A stretch of 64,000 nt of DNA from Cordia subcordata. Taxonomy: Eukaryota; Streptophyta; Magnoliopsida; Boraginales; Cordiaceae. Numbering within the stretch: the stretch's first letter is position 1; every line of letters starts with the position of its first letter. The translations under genes and the position numbers were made by a program. The stretch lies in assembly GCA_028554755.1 (NCBI GenBank), contig JAPTOF010000003.1:9991501-10055500 (forward strand), given 5' to 3'. Below are positions 44,888-55,252 of the stretch, piece by piece. The notes below the pieces were generated by a model that saw nothing but the letters and a program-made list of their open reading frames with translations, searched no databases and was not told the DNA's origin.

Positions 44888-46917
44888 ATATATTTATCAT
44901 ACACCTAAAAAGTAATACCTTTTGCTACTTGTTGATACTATAGGCGGTACAATGATAAAATAAATGAGTTCAAATAAGAACATGATCTTACATTTTAGTT
45001 CATGAGTCCAAACATCTGAAAATGCACTTGAGCTGTATCTTACGTACTCCATCAATCAAATTAATCTTATAGAATGGGGTAAAACTTCGACTTGATTACC
45101 ACAATTTATTTGCTGAAAATTACATGCTACTTTTGTAGATTCGAATTCCTCGTAAAGTTACACCAATTACGAGAAAGATGAATGGTTTCTAACTGTCCAT
45201 TCTACAAGTGAAAAGCTTCTCCTACAAGAAACAAACATAATAAAGGCCTTTAGCAAAGTCTAATGATCCCACGGGGGTCCCATGTCGCAGCTAGAGTTGG
45301 ACTAAAATTCCAATCTTACATTTCTGCACGATTTCAATAAAAAGTCTGCAAAAATTTGCCATACACTGTAAAAGCACGGCAGAAAATTATGTTGCATTTA
45401 AGAGAAGGAAAATTCTTGAGAAAGACCATTTGGCCATGCAATCGACACGTTTAGATCCAGCATCAACGTTTTTACCGTTTCTAAACCTTACCCATAAGAG
45501 AACTGGTTCTCTCCACTCCCCTCTCCTTATTCTGAGTCCACGTTTAAGTGTAGGCGGCATGGCGATCTCTGTAAGGTATCCAAAAATGCATCACTGCTTG
45601 AACGATGAGTGATCATACGAAAACGGTGATGGTCTTGCCAAATAAAATACACTCTTTACCACTTGCTTGGGAGGATTGTGTTATCTATCCATTACCTAAC
45701 AGAAGTCAGAAAGGATGAAAGATACATGTTTTCTTTTTAGCTGATTCTCAAACTTGTGAGTTGATTGATGTTTACCAAGGGAAAACGATGTGTTTCGCAA
45801 GGCCGCCAAGAGAAACTTCTAACAGCTTTTAAGGAAAACATTTTCCAAATGGCGTAACTCAACAGTAATACTTGGCACTTGTAGTGAACGATTATGAATG
45901 ATGCAATGCAGGTGATGGAGAAGCTGACCTCCCTTGGCAAGGTTGTGTTACCTATAGTAGCAATTAGCCTACTCAAGTATTCAGAGTCTACCTTGGTGCT
46001 TTTCTTGGGACATCTTGGGTACACTGAACTATATTAGCTGGGGGCTCACTGTCAATTAGCTTAGCAAACATAACAGTCATTTGATTCTTAGAGGTATGGC
46101 GAAGGGAATGGAACCAATACGTTGCCAAGCTTATGGAGCAAAGAGTGGGAAATCATCACAGAAACCTACAAAAACACTTGTCTCTCCTCCTATTAGTGGC
46201 TCTTCCAATCTCTCTACTATGGTTAAACACAAAGTCGTTCCTTCAATGGTTAGGTCAGGATGAGGATATTGTATCGGTTGCTAATTAGATCTATATCACG
46301 TATTCCAATTTAGACCTTCTCCTTCAGGCACACTTTCATCCCTTGAGAATTTTCTTACTAACCCAAAATATAAACATAACCCTCACTGTATCGGCAACAC
46401 GTGCTATGATTCTTCAGCTTTTCCTTAACTACTTTTCATATATTTAAACTCGGGAGTGAGAGGAGTGGCCCTAGCCACTGCTTGGTTTTCTATAAATATG
46501 AATCTTGGACTGGTACTCCATCATTTCCTGTCAAAAGCATCATTAGCACCACGGGACAGGGCCATAACTAGTACATGCTATCAGACCTGGCAACCACTAC
46601 CAACTCTTGCAACCTCGAATCTAGTATCTGTGTACTTGGAGTGGTGTTGGTATCAGATAATGTTGATTTTTTGTGTTTACTAAGCAACCCGCAGGCAAAA
46701 CATGGCAGCAAACGGCCATTCTGATGCAAACAAGATGCTTACTGTGTGTATTTCCCTCATTCTTGAGCTCAGTCTTGTCAACACTCAGTAGACACGAATC
46801 AGCAGCTAATCAACCTCAACGCCTCAACAAACAACCATCTTTGGGCTCGCTGTGACATTTATATAGGGGTTCTTGGCCTTTGGTTTCACCATTGCTGTAA
46901 GAAATGTTTGGGGAAAT
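44888..46917. other. Intergenic region, no gene recognised
   Basis: Six short frames of 60-95 codons occur (for example 45430-45612, 46081-46263, 46673-46855), but none has a known domain or joins through convincing splice sites. Base composition is more even than in the surrounding AT-rich repeats, so an old gene remnant or a non-coding transcript is possible. Confidence 0.45.
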
Positions 46918-47793
46918 CTCTAGGGTAAATTTCACAATAAGTCCCTATTATTTTTATATTTTTTTAAAGTGATTTTTATTATTTTAAAATATTTAAATTA
47001 GTCCTTAATGTTTTACAAATGTAGTCAAATTAGTTCTTATTATTTAAAAAAATTTATATTAGTCTCAATGTTTCACAAAGTTAGTCAAACTAGTCCCCAT
47101 TATTAGAAAAGAATTCGTACTAGTCCCTAATGTTTTACAAACTTATTTAAGTTAGTCCCTGTTTTAAGAAAAAATGAATAAAAAAGATTGGAACTAATTT
47201 TATTTTATTTTATTTTTATTGTTAGTTAATTATAATACCTTGAACTTTTGTACTGTGAATTTCATTATGGAATAATTTTTAGACAATAAAAGTTCCTAAT
47301 TTTCATTAAAAATTTCAATCAGATGTCTAATGTATCTTATAAAAGTTCACAATAAATCCAAATATGCAAAGAATGCAATAACTATCATCCAAAATGTTAA
47401 ACTCCTACTGTTTTTTTTCTTTTTGGCTAGGAATTGTTACTTAAAAAAATAGATAATCAGATTTCGTTTTATAACGCAAAGGATAAGATTGTCAATTGCT
47501 TTTATGTTTGAGGTCATTTGGGACATTTTTGTCAAAACTAACGTCCATTCTCATTGTAGAGACTAATCTGACCCTAATAATTAAACATTAGGGAATGAAT
47601 TATTTGAAACAATAGGGATTAAAATTAAAAAATATGTAAACATTAGGGACTTATTTGAATTTAACTCTATCTGTAGGAACTAATTTAACTATAATAAGTA
47701 AACATTAAGGACTTGTATGAATTATTTGCAACTATAAGAACTAAAATAAAAAAAAGTGTTAATATTAGAGACTTATTTAAATTTATCTCTACA
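46918..47793. mobile_element. Fold-back (long inverted repeat) element
   Basis: The left arm (about 46918-47165) and the right arm (about 47500-47793, reversed) share the same order of phrases: GGTAAATTTCACAATAAGTC against GATAAATTTAAATAAGTC, then 'agtccttaatgtttac', then 'aaattagttcc'. Each arm itself consists of repeats of about 60-65 bp of 'ttagtccctaatgtttta'. The centre is AT-rich and non-coding. This is a common type of plant non-autonomous DNA element. The target duplication is unclear. Confidence 0.68.
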
Positions 47794-48189
47794 TACACGA
47801 GCCACAAATTCTTCCGTTAACATCAACTGCACTACCGAGATTAAGCTTTTGTGAGTTATGGAACCGTGTCCAAACAGCCGCTTGTTGACCCAACCAAAGT
47901 TGGGTTGTAGTGTAAATTTCATATCCTTCTACCTTATCGGTTTGCCAGTTGCTGCTCTGTTCAGCTTCATGTTTCAGATATGTTTCATGGGGCAGTGATT
48001 TGAAATTGTTGAGCAGAGGTTTTCATGTCTGTATGAAGGTTTGCGTTCTCATTCGCACTGATTGGACAAATCAAGCAACCAGAATGAAGGACCTGACTCA
48101 ATCTAGAGGTTAAAAGATTGATTTAGAAGCCAATCTCCTAAACTGACCTAAGCTCACAATGAGGAGGGAGACCAACACCCTGGGTTTTC
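47794..48189. other. Intergenic, no gene seen
   Basis: It is mixed-composition sequence without a supported frame between the fold-back element and the minisatellite. Confidence 0.45.
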
Positions 48190-48660
48190 CTATCTGAGCT
48201 TGTTTGGCTCGGCTTATTTGGGGCTTATTAGCCCCAAAAGTAAACAGCATTTTAATGTTAGGGCTTATAAGCCTCAAAATAAGCAGAGCCAAAAAGGCTG
48301 CCAGTTTCTTTTCTATTTGCTTCTTTTCTTCACCTGTCCCGTCAGAGGGTCTGGTAGGGGCGTCAGCAATGGTAATGCATGGGATCCTAGACATTTCTCC
48401 TACTCAAACATGGGCCTATTGGGGCTTATAAGCCCCAAAATAAGCAGAGCCAAAAAGGCTGCCAGTTTCCTTTCCATTTGCTTCTTTTCTTCACCTGCCC
48501 CATCAGGGGGTCGGGGCGGGCCATCGGCAATTTCTTTTTGCTTCTTTTCTTCACCTGCCTTGTCAGGGGTTCTGGTTGGGGCCTCAGCAATGGTTAATGC
48601 ATGGAATCCTAGACATTTCTCCAACTCTAACACGGGCCCACAGAACCAAGTGACAATACT
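48190..48660. repeat. Minisatellite with palindromic 'ggggcttataagcccc' units
   Basis: Direct repeats of about 160 bp and a shorter third unit: 'caaaataagcagagccaaaa' begins at about 48275 and again at 48436; 'gcttcttttcttcacctg' recurs at about 48320, 48480 and 48539. Position 48418-48437 is a perfect 20-bp palindrome (TTGGGGCTTATAAGCCCCAA), and 48215-48235 is a near copy. A 'ggctctgcttattttgggg' phrase and its reverse flank these, giving fold-back potential. The 167-aa frame over the array simply translates the repeat. Confidence 0.78.
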
Positions 48661-49114
48661 CAAAAGTCCTCGTAAGTTTGAGAAAACATTATATAGTTGC
48701 TAAGTCAATCTTCATTAGTAAAATCAAATTAGAATGAATAGAATAAGAAAGTAACACGGATGAAATAGGCAATCACCAGGCACTACATCTATGAGATCAC
48801 ATTATTCTTAAAAGTATAAATTTACGCAGAGAGAACAACTTCTAAGCGTCAAATATTCTAATCTTAATCAAAATTTGAAAGACCATGTCATATATGCATT
48901 TCTCACAACTATATGCTGTCAACAGGTCATGTATATATCTTCTAGCTGTAACCAAAAGCTGAGAGATCTGTTTTCCCTATTACTTGACTACCGTTCTAGC
49001 AGGAAAAGTTTGGTTTCATCCTATACTTGCGCTACTGCATGATTTTTTTAACTTTGTCATGACTGAAATAACATGTTGCAATTTACCCCTAATCTTGTAA
49101 ATTACAGTATTTCA
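48661..49114 (-). other. 3' flank (3'UTR side) of the UXT gene
   Basis: This is sequence downstream of the stop codon at 49115. It should include the 3'UTR and poly(A) site; no other gene is seen. Confidence 0.5.
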
Positions 49115-52100
49115 TCAAGCATAAAAATCCTTTGCCGATCTCAAAACTTGGGCTTTAGGGACTGCAAGATCATTTACTAGTTTGCTTCCATTTTCCACGT
49201 CCAGAAGAGGATCAGATTCCCCTTCCTTCAACTGAATCAGTTGAAACAATCAAACAATCAGCAACATCTTCATTTGAAATGTCATATCCAATGATAACAT
49301 GCTTCCAGAAATGAAAGGAAATATTTATATGTAGAAGAAAAGTAACATCCTTGAATACCTGAGATTGAGGTGTTGCTTCAGTAGCCTTTTTCTGGCTCTC
49401 AAGGGTGCAATAATATGAATACAAAACCATCCCAACCAGTGCAATCAGAATTCCCATAACGTTTCTCCAGCTAAATGGATTATGAAGTAAAATATAACCG
49501 AAAGCTAATACTAGACATGTCTTCAAATGCCCAAGAACCTGATAGGTGACTGGAGAAGTCTTTCCAATCACAAGGAATGTGCTAAAATTAACAGAGACAG
49601 ATATCAGGCAGGATAAAACGATGAAGACCTGAAAAAGCAGAAAATCAATCAACGTCTGAAATTTTACATTATAAATTGACATAAAGAAATTTCATTGCCT
49701 AACAAAGATTAATGGCTTACCAGCACTTGTGGTGTATAATCAAATGCAAATACGTTCTGGTTAGTCAACTGCTTATCCAGAAATGGACCAGAGATGAATA
49801 AGGTCATTGCTTGATAGAGACAGGATTGGTACAAGAGCTGTGTTGAAGAAATCTTGAATTTCTTCTGGATGGTATTAGTCATCTGAGTGGAAATAATTAA
49901 GATCTCAACAAATGCATGCAATCTTTATCATTTACACATTAAGCATGAAAAATATTAACATTATAAATTTGGAAAAATAGTAGAACTAAACAATATAAAA
50001 TAGAAGACGGGGAATAGAGGCAATTGAGGTATAGAACTTTCTTCTTCCAATTATAATACTTTGCCCCTAGAATGACGCAGGTAAAAGGCTAGGCTCTCTT
50101 AGGAAATATTGTGAAAAAGCTTTATCGACTTTAATTGAGTGAGTAGCTGAAGTGCTTGAGACTACTCCAAGAGTGATGACATGGATTTGAATCCTATTAG
50201 GGGTGGGAGGTCAAAAAAGAGTTTAATTGACCAGGAAGCTTCACACTATATCAGTAGCATGACTTCACTGGACTGCTGCACTATTTACATCTATGTCTCC
50301 ATATGGACCATATCTTTGTTTCCTTTATTGTATAAATCAAATTAAGGTATTGCACTATTCATGCATCTTTTCGGTCTCCCATGTAAGCATGAGCAGTTCA
50401 ATAATATGTATGTCCTAAATTGTTTAAGTCTTCACCGTAGTTAAGCATGAGAAGACAAGTAAATGGAAGGATACAATTTGCGCAATGCATGTTGTAACAA
50501 CTGCAAGAAGTGACAAAACAGAGCCCAAAATGTTGAGTTGAAGATCCGTGACAGTTGCAATCCCCACACCAAGCAGAAGAACGGTAAGAGAAAGCTGAAT
50601 GCTCCAACTATGATAAGAAAAACATACCGTCTTAACACATGGAGCAAGTAAACAAAGACTAAAACAAAAACTTGTGACAGAATAAGAAATCTCAGGCGCT
50701 AAAAAACTATAAGCATAGAGAAATGAACAATTTATTTCATGCACAGAGGACCAAAGAGTGATTGGCTTAGCTTATAAGCTGGGGAACCCATTATAAGAGA
50801 AGGAAATTGAAGGGTTCTGTATTGGTAATGAAACGAAGTGCTTCGAAGCACATTTTCTGTTTATTCTCCCTCTATACGAACTTATTTTATCTATGCTTAA
50901 ATGCATGGCATTTTAGGCTACTTTGACTAACACATTTATGTAATTACCCTGCATTGTTCACCGCAATTCCAATTTAAGTAGTTACTGTTTAAAAGCACTT
51001 AAAGGAAACTTCACACTTGGAAGATAAAAGAGACAGCCAAAACCGAGTCTAATTGATAAACAGAGTAAAATAATGAAACAAATTAGTAGTTTTTAGGCTA
51101 TGTTGCAGCTTATTGACTTGACAAAGAACCTCCAGGTTAAGAGCATACGAGACATGACGCTACACCCAAATTAAGCAACCATAATAACTACTTTAAGAAT
51201 ATACCGTGGCCTAGAGCAAGCATAAGGAACACACACTCTGTCGCCAGTATTGTTGCCTCAAACACTTTTTAATGAATTGAGACTAACCTGAATTTCTTGC
51301 TGAAGAAAAGGGTCTCCAGTAGTACAGTGCAAGGTATAATGGCCAGCTTTGTCATCTGCAAACAGAGTAGTCCGCCTCAGTGAAGCTCCATCAGGAAAAA
51401 GGCTAAATTGACCATCCACAATAGAAAGCAATAGCCTAGCAAGTTCATAAGATCTACCTGATAGAAACCAACAGAATTAAAACCCAGGGTAAGGTTCAAG
51501 AGTCCAATTGAAATCCCATTCAGAATTCCAAATCCGATAACAGTTCGAGAATCAATAGGTTTGTGCTCGAAAAACTTCATCCATAATGCCATGTGCAGGG
51601 AACAGAAAGTGACTAGTAGATGCCAACTTGTCAATGTTGTACCTGAAAGAAGAAAGCTCGTCAAGATATAGTTTTGTCACATCTTCCTCTATATCCACTT
51701 GTTCTGTGGTGATAAGGCACCTTAACAAAGACATTCATAACTAGAACACAAAATATGTTGTCATTGCATTTAGCACTTTCTACGTCAATTTGGATAACAT
51801 AAGTGTAACACCTTCTAAATCGGTTTTCTGCAAGATTTTTATGCACTTTATAAGTTTTTTTGTGAGATTTGTGTGTACTTTATAATGTCTGAGATTCGCT
51901 ATTACTGTCATCACAGGTTTAAGAATTTTGGGTTAGTTGGTTAAGCTCAATATGATGGTAGGCCATCACAAAGCATTTTGAATTAGTTGGTTAAGCTCAA
52001 TGTGGTAGTAGACCAATAGTTGGGTCTGGGCCGTTACAAGTGATATCAGAATAGACTCTGAGCAGATTCTACACTACTTGGGGTCCTGGACTGTGATTCT

Positions 52101-53174
52101 GCTCTATTTGTATTCGGGCTGTAATGAGGATATCGCGTCTTTAAAGGAGAGAGTCTGTAAAGCCCTTCCACATCGTTCTTTGTAAGATTTGTATGCATTT
52201 TATGGCTTGGATTCACTAGTACTGAACTTAAACATTTTCGGTCAATTGATTACGCTCAATGTAGTTGTACACTTTATAATGGCTTGGGTTTGCTACTAGT
52301 GTCATCACGGACTTAAACATTTTGAGTCAATTGATTAGAGTCAATGTGGTGACAAGCCAGTAGTTGGGTTTTGAGTCGTTACACGTTCTGTCATGCTTGA
52401 GAATCTAAAATGACACCAAATAAGTTGATATATAGAAATAGAGAACCACATAATGAGACAGATCATACAACCTTTTGAAAAAAAAAGGGAAAAGAAAAAG
52501 AAGAAGAAAGATTGAAATCAAACAAACCACAAACATGTTGATCAAACAATCTAAATAAACATTTATGATATTTTTTCGTTCACTGACATTGCTAGCCAAT
52601 CTATCAATGATTTGACAGCAGATCTGGTCTACGAGAAGTTAACAAGGAAAGCAGCAAGACCAAATTATTCCCAATTTGACAAGAACCCTCCACCCCTTCC
52701 CCCTTGTTGGTAATTTATGCTTCACATTCTATCTCTCCCCCTCGAACAGTACTATAGTGCAAGATCGCAGAAATACTTTCCAATTTGTTAAAACTACAGC
52801 GACATCATAATTACTCAAACCTTCTTTCTCTATCTCGTACACAGCGTGCATAAATTAGCACAATAATTTTCTAGCAACAGAAAATGTAGTCTTAACATCC
52901 AACTGAGAACATGAATCTACAATTAAAATGTGCTCACACAGTCAGGATCAATCTGACCATCAAAAATAACTTATTCTACAAAAACAGTGGGCGCAACAAT
53001 TCTATACAGATCACCAAAGAAAAAAAAAAAAAAAAACTGTTGCATTAACTCACCGAAATTGAAATGAAAAGTGCTCATGAGCGCTTTGTTACAAATGACA
53101 ATTGAGACGGATGAAACCACGGATAGGGTTAAAGCCCCAATGGTCCCTAGCTGAAACCCTCTGCTCTCACTCAT
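49115..53174 (-). CDS. UXT: UDP-xylose transporter (NST-KT/UXT type), seven coding exons
   Basis: Members of this family move UDP-xylose into the Golgi/ER lumen in exchange for UMP, for wall polysaccharide synthesis. Coding exons on the minus strand: 53174-53054, 51642-51458, 51355-51288, 50607-50475, 49882-49721, 49628-49359, 49231-49115. All introns are GT-AG and the joined frame is 1056 bp, 351 aa, the normal length. Landmarks in order are GFQLGTIGALTLSVVSSVSI and VICNKALMST (TM1), TTLTSWHLLVTFCSLH, LNLTLGFNSVGFYQ and MTKLAIIPCTVLLETLFF, LGVGIATVTDLQLN, TNTIQKKFKISSTQLLYQS, KTSPVTYQVLGHLKTCLVLA, and a cytosolic tail (ESDPLLDVENGS, ending KDFYA). About ten membrane segments are expected. 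One oddity is FSWSIQ, where relatives usually have FSRSIQ. The 5'UTR is split: acceptor before 53187 and donor at about 53462. Intron 1 (1411 bp) holds a TRIM. Divergent from the reticulon gene. Confidence 0.94.
51804..52383 (+). mobile_element. TRIM element in UXT intron 1
   Basis: Two direct repeats, 51804-52038 and 52156-52383, start TGTAA and end GTTACA. They share 'catcg/aatcg-ttctttgtaagatttgt', 'ggttaagctcaatgtgg' and 'agttgggt-tgg'. The first is followed by AGTGATATCAGAATAGACTC, close to the Met-tRNA primer site TGGTATCAGAGC. A purine run 'aaaggagagag' precedes the second. The inside is only 117 bp and non-coding. Total length is 580 bp. The flanks ATAAG and CGTTC do not match, so no target duplication can be claimed. 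It lies antisense to UXT. Confidence 0.83.
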
Positions 53175-53190
53175 CTTCCTTCCGGTCCTA

Positions 53191-53443
53191 ATTACATCCA
53201 AAAACAATCACAATTAGTCAATTAATCATCAAAACACGCATAACAAAGCAACAAAAAATCACTTCATCAGTTACATGAAAAAAAAAAAAAGAAAAAACCC
53301 TCACTTAGATTCAAATTACACCCAAAAACAGTCACAATTAGTCAATCAATCATCAAAACACACATAACAAAGCAACAAAAAATCACTTCATCAGTTACAT
53401 GAAAAAAAAAAAAAAAAAGGAAAAAAACCTCGCTTAGATTCAA
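53191..53443. repeat. Tandem duplication in the UXT 5'UTR intron
   Basis: A 124-bp unit beginning 'attacatccaaaaaca' (53191-53314) is repeated as 53315-53443 (129 bp). They differ by a few substitutions and by poly(A) length (about 13 and 18). The unit includes 'caacaaaaaatcacttcatc'. Similarity is very high, so the duplication looks recent. It lies between the 5'UTR donor (53462) and acceptor (53188) of UXT. Confidence 0.92.
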
Positions 53444-53462
53444 ATTACAAAATCATCGTACC

Positions 53463-53540
53463 TGGCCTTTGACCGCTTACCAGTTAGGTGAGAAAACCTC
53501 AGAAGCTTCAGCGTTGAAATTTACTAATCTGTGTGTCTCT
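53463..53540 (-). promoter_or_regulatory. Putative first non-coding exon of UXT
   Basis: On the minus strand 'tttgaccgcttacc' style sequence leads to GGTCAAAGGCCAG followed by the donor gtacgatg. The coding exon is preceded by the acceptor 'gtaattag' before GACCGGAAGGAAG and the ATG at 53174. The upstream limit is a guess. Confidence 0.5.
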
Positions 53541-53869
53541 ATATCAATTAGACATATATGTGGTGTGTTTGTGTGAGTTAGTGTGTGCTCGCGCGCGCGA
53601 ATTAATTATAGATTACGGGTGGATCTTATTGATCTTTTACGTCAAAGTGTGTCAAAGGTTTTGCAGTGACTTTAGCCAGTTCATTTACAGAGTTACAGTT
53701 CGATTTTTGCGTGTGAAAACATCAAACTTTGTCTGACCAAAATGGAAAATAAAATAAAACTTTATGTATGTAATTTCGTTACAATTTTACCCATTATCGT
53801 TTATTTGAGATAAATTAGCCCTAACTGTTAATTTTGTATAATCATTAATTGAACCTCTACTTGTTAAGA

Positions 53870-54290
53870 GTGTGTTTGCCTGTGTTTTTTTTAAAGCTAT
53901 ATATAAACAATTGATGCTTATAAATAAATAATAAATAAATAAATAATATTTATATAAAATGTGCTTATAAAATATATGCTTATGAGCAAATTAAGGATAT
54001 ATCATTAATTAAGAGTTACTTTTGTCTCTTTAAAAAATATAAATATATTTTTATTTGGTCAACTCTTATAACTTATAAACAGTAAAAAAAGAAGTTAAAA
54101 TTGGCATCTTTTTTATTATTTATAGGCCAACTTTATTTATTTATATATAAAAACTTATTTGGTTCTGTTTATTTTGAGCCTTATGCGTCCCAACAGTGGA
54201 GGTTTATGACACCAAAATAAGCAGAGTCCAATAGGCTTAAGTTTGATCTACTTAGAAGTATTCTCAAACATCTTCTAAATCAAGAGGTCA
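53870..54290. mobile_element. MITE-like AT-rich block with 'gcttat' palindromes
   Basis: It contains several 'gcttataa' phrases and, at 54165-54235, 'ggttctgtttattttgagcc' followed by 'ggtttatgacaccaaaataagcagagtcc', an imperfect inverted repeat. This matches the palindromic motif in the 48190-48660 array. Borders are not clear. Confidence 0.42.
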
Positions 54291-54517
54291 CAATTTTAGT
54301 CATAAAAAAGTAAATTTGTCTGCATTTCATGTAACATTTAGTGTGTTTTTTGTTTTTAAAAAACATAAGGTTAAAACGACACAAAATTATTAATTGTACA
54401 ATTAATTTATCATAAATAAAAGGTAAGTTATAAAATTATTACTTATTAACAATAACAAAAGTTTGGTGTTGTTTATACCAAGATATATGTGTGCGTATGT
54501 ATTTAGTGTATGTTTAA

Positions 54518-54736
54518 GGGCCCGTTTGGATTGTTTTTTTTTTAAATATTTTTTTAATAGTTTTTAAAAAATAATTTTTTAAAAAAAATTAAAAATTTGG
54601 CATTTAAAAAAATTGTAGTTAAGTTTTTTTTTAAAATTTCAATTTTTTTAGAAATTAAATTAAATAATTATCATAAATTTAATACAATTTTTTAAAAATA
54701 TATATTTTTTTAAAAAAAAATCAATCCAAACATGTC
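54518..54736. mobile_element. 219-bp MITE, TAA duplication
   Basis: The left end GGGCCCGTTTGGATTG and the right end (reverse) GACATGTTTGGATTGA are inverted. TAA flanks both sides (54515-54517 and 54737-54739). The interior is almost pure A/T with long A and T runs. The size and duplication suit a PIF/Harbinger-like MITE. Confidence 0.68.
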
Positions 54737-55252
54737 TAAGTCAAACTTGAGGAGAAAGTGAAGAAACGTGGGAGCACCTTCATCAGCGGCGAACGCGGGG
54801 GCAGACCCTTGTCTTTAAAAAGAATCAAATCTGTGAAAAGAAAAAGAAAAATTCATAGTTTATTCGCGACTTAAGCATTTCTTATCATTATTAAATGAGT
54901 TTTTGGAAATTAATTGAGAGAGTGTGCGACACGCCCTTCATGCGCGTGGAGGAAAGTGGAGGAGATCAGCCACGGTGGAAACGTAAGACTTGGGCCCCAC
55001 AACGGCGTCGTTATCCCAAAGGAGACCGCGTTTGGTTTATTCAACAATCTCCCCTTCACAGTCAACAAAACCACCTGCGAGAAAAAAAATTTAAATAGTC
55101 AAAAAAAGCCATTTGTTAATACCTAATTAATCAAAATCAAGTCTTGATATAGATATATATATATAGATATATATTACATATGTATAAATATACACATAAA
55201 GCATTGCATTTTCATAAGGTTTAGGGTTTCTTTAAACTGTTGCGAGAATTGG

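Larger units (their letters stand above)
53541..55252. promoter_or_regulatory. Shared upstream region of the divergent UXT and reticulon genes
   Basis: It is 1.7 kb between the putative UXT 5'UTR and the reticulon ATG. It contains a GCGCGCGC run (53591-53598), AT-rich MITE-like DNA, a MITE at 54518-54736 and a GC-richer stretch at 54770-55060 that is probably the proximal promoter of the reticulon gene. The short frames at 54895-55126 have no recognisable domain. Confidence 0.5.

Noticed and set aside
48110..48703. Overlapping frames of 75-167 aa on both strands
   Set aside because: They translate the minisatellite; the repeated peptide follows the DNA repeat and no domain is present.
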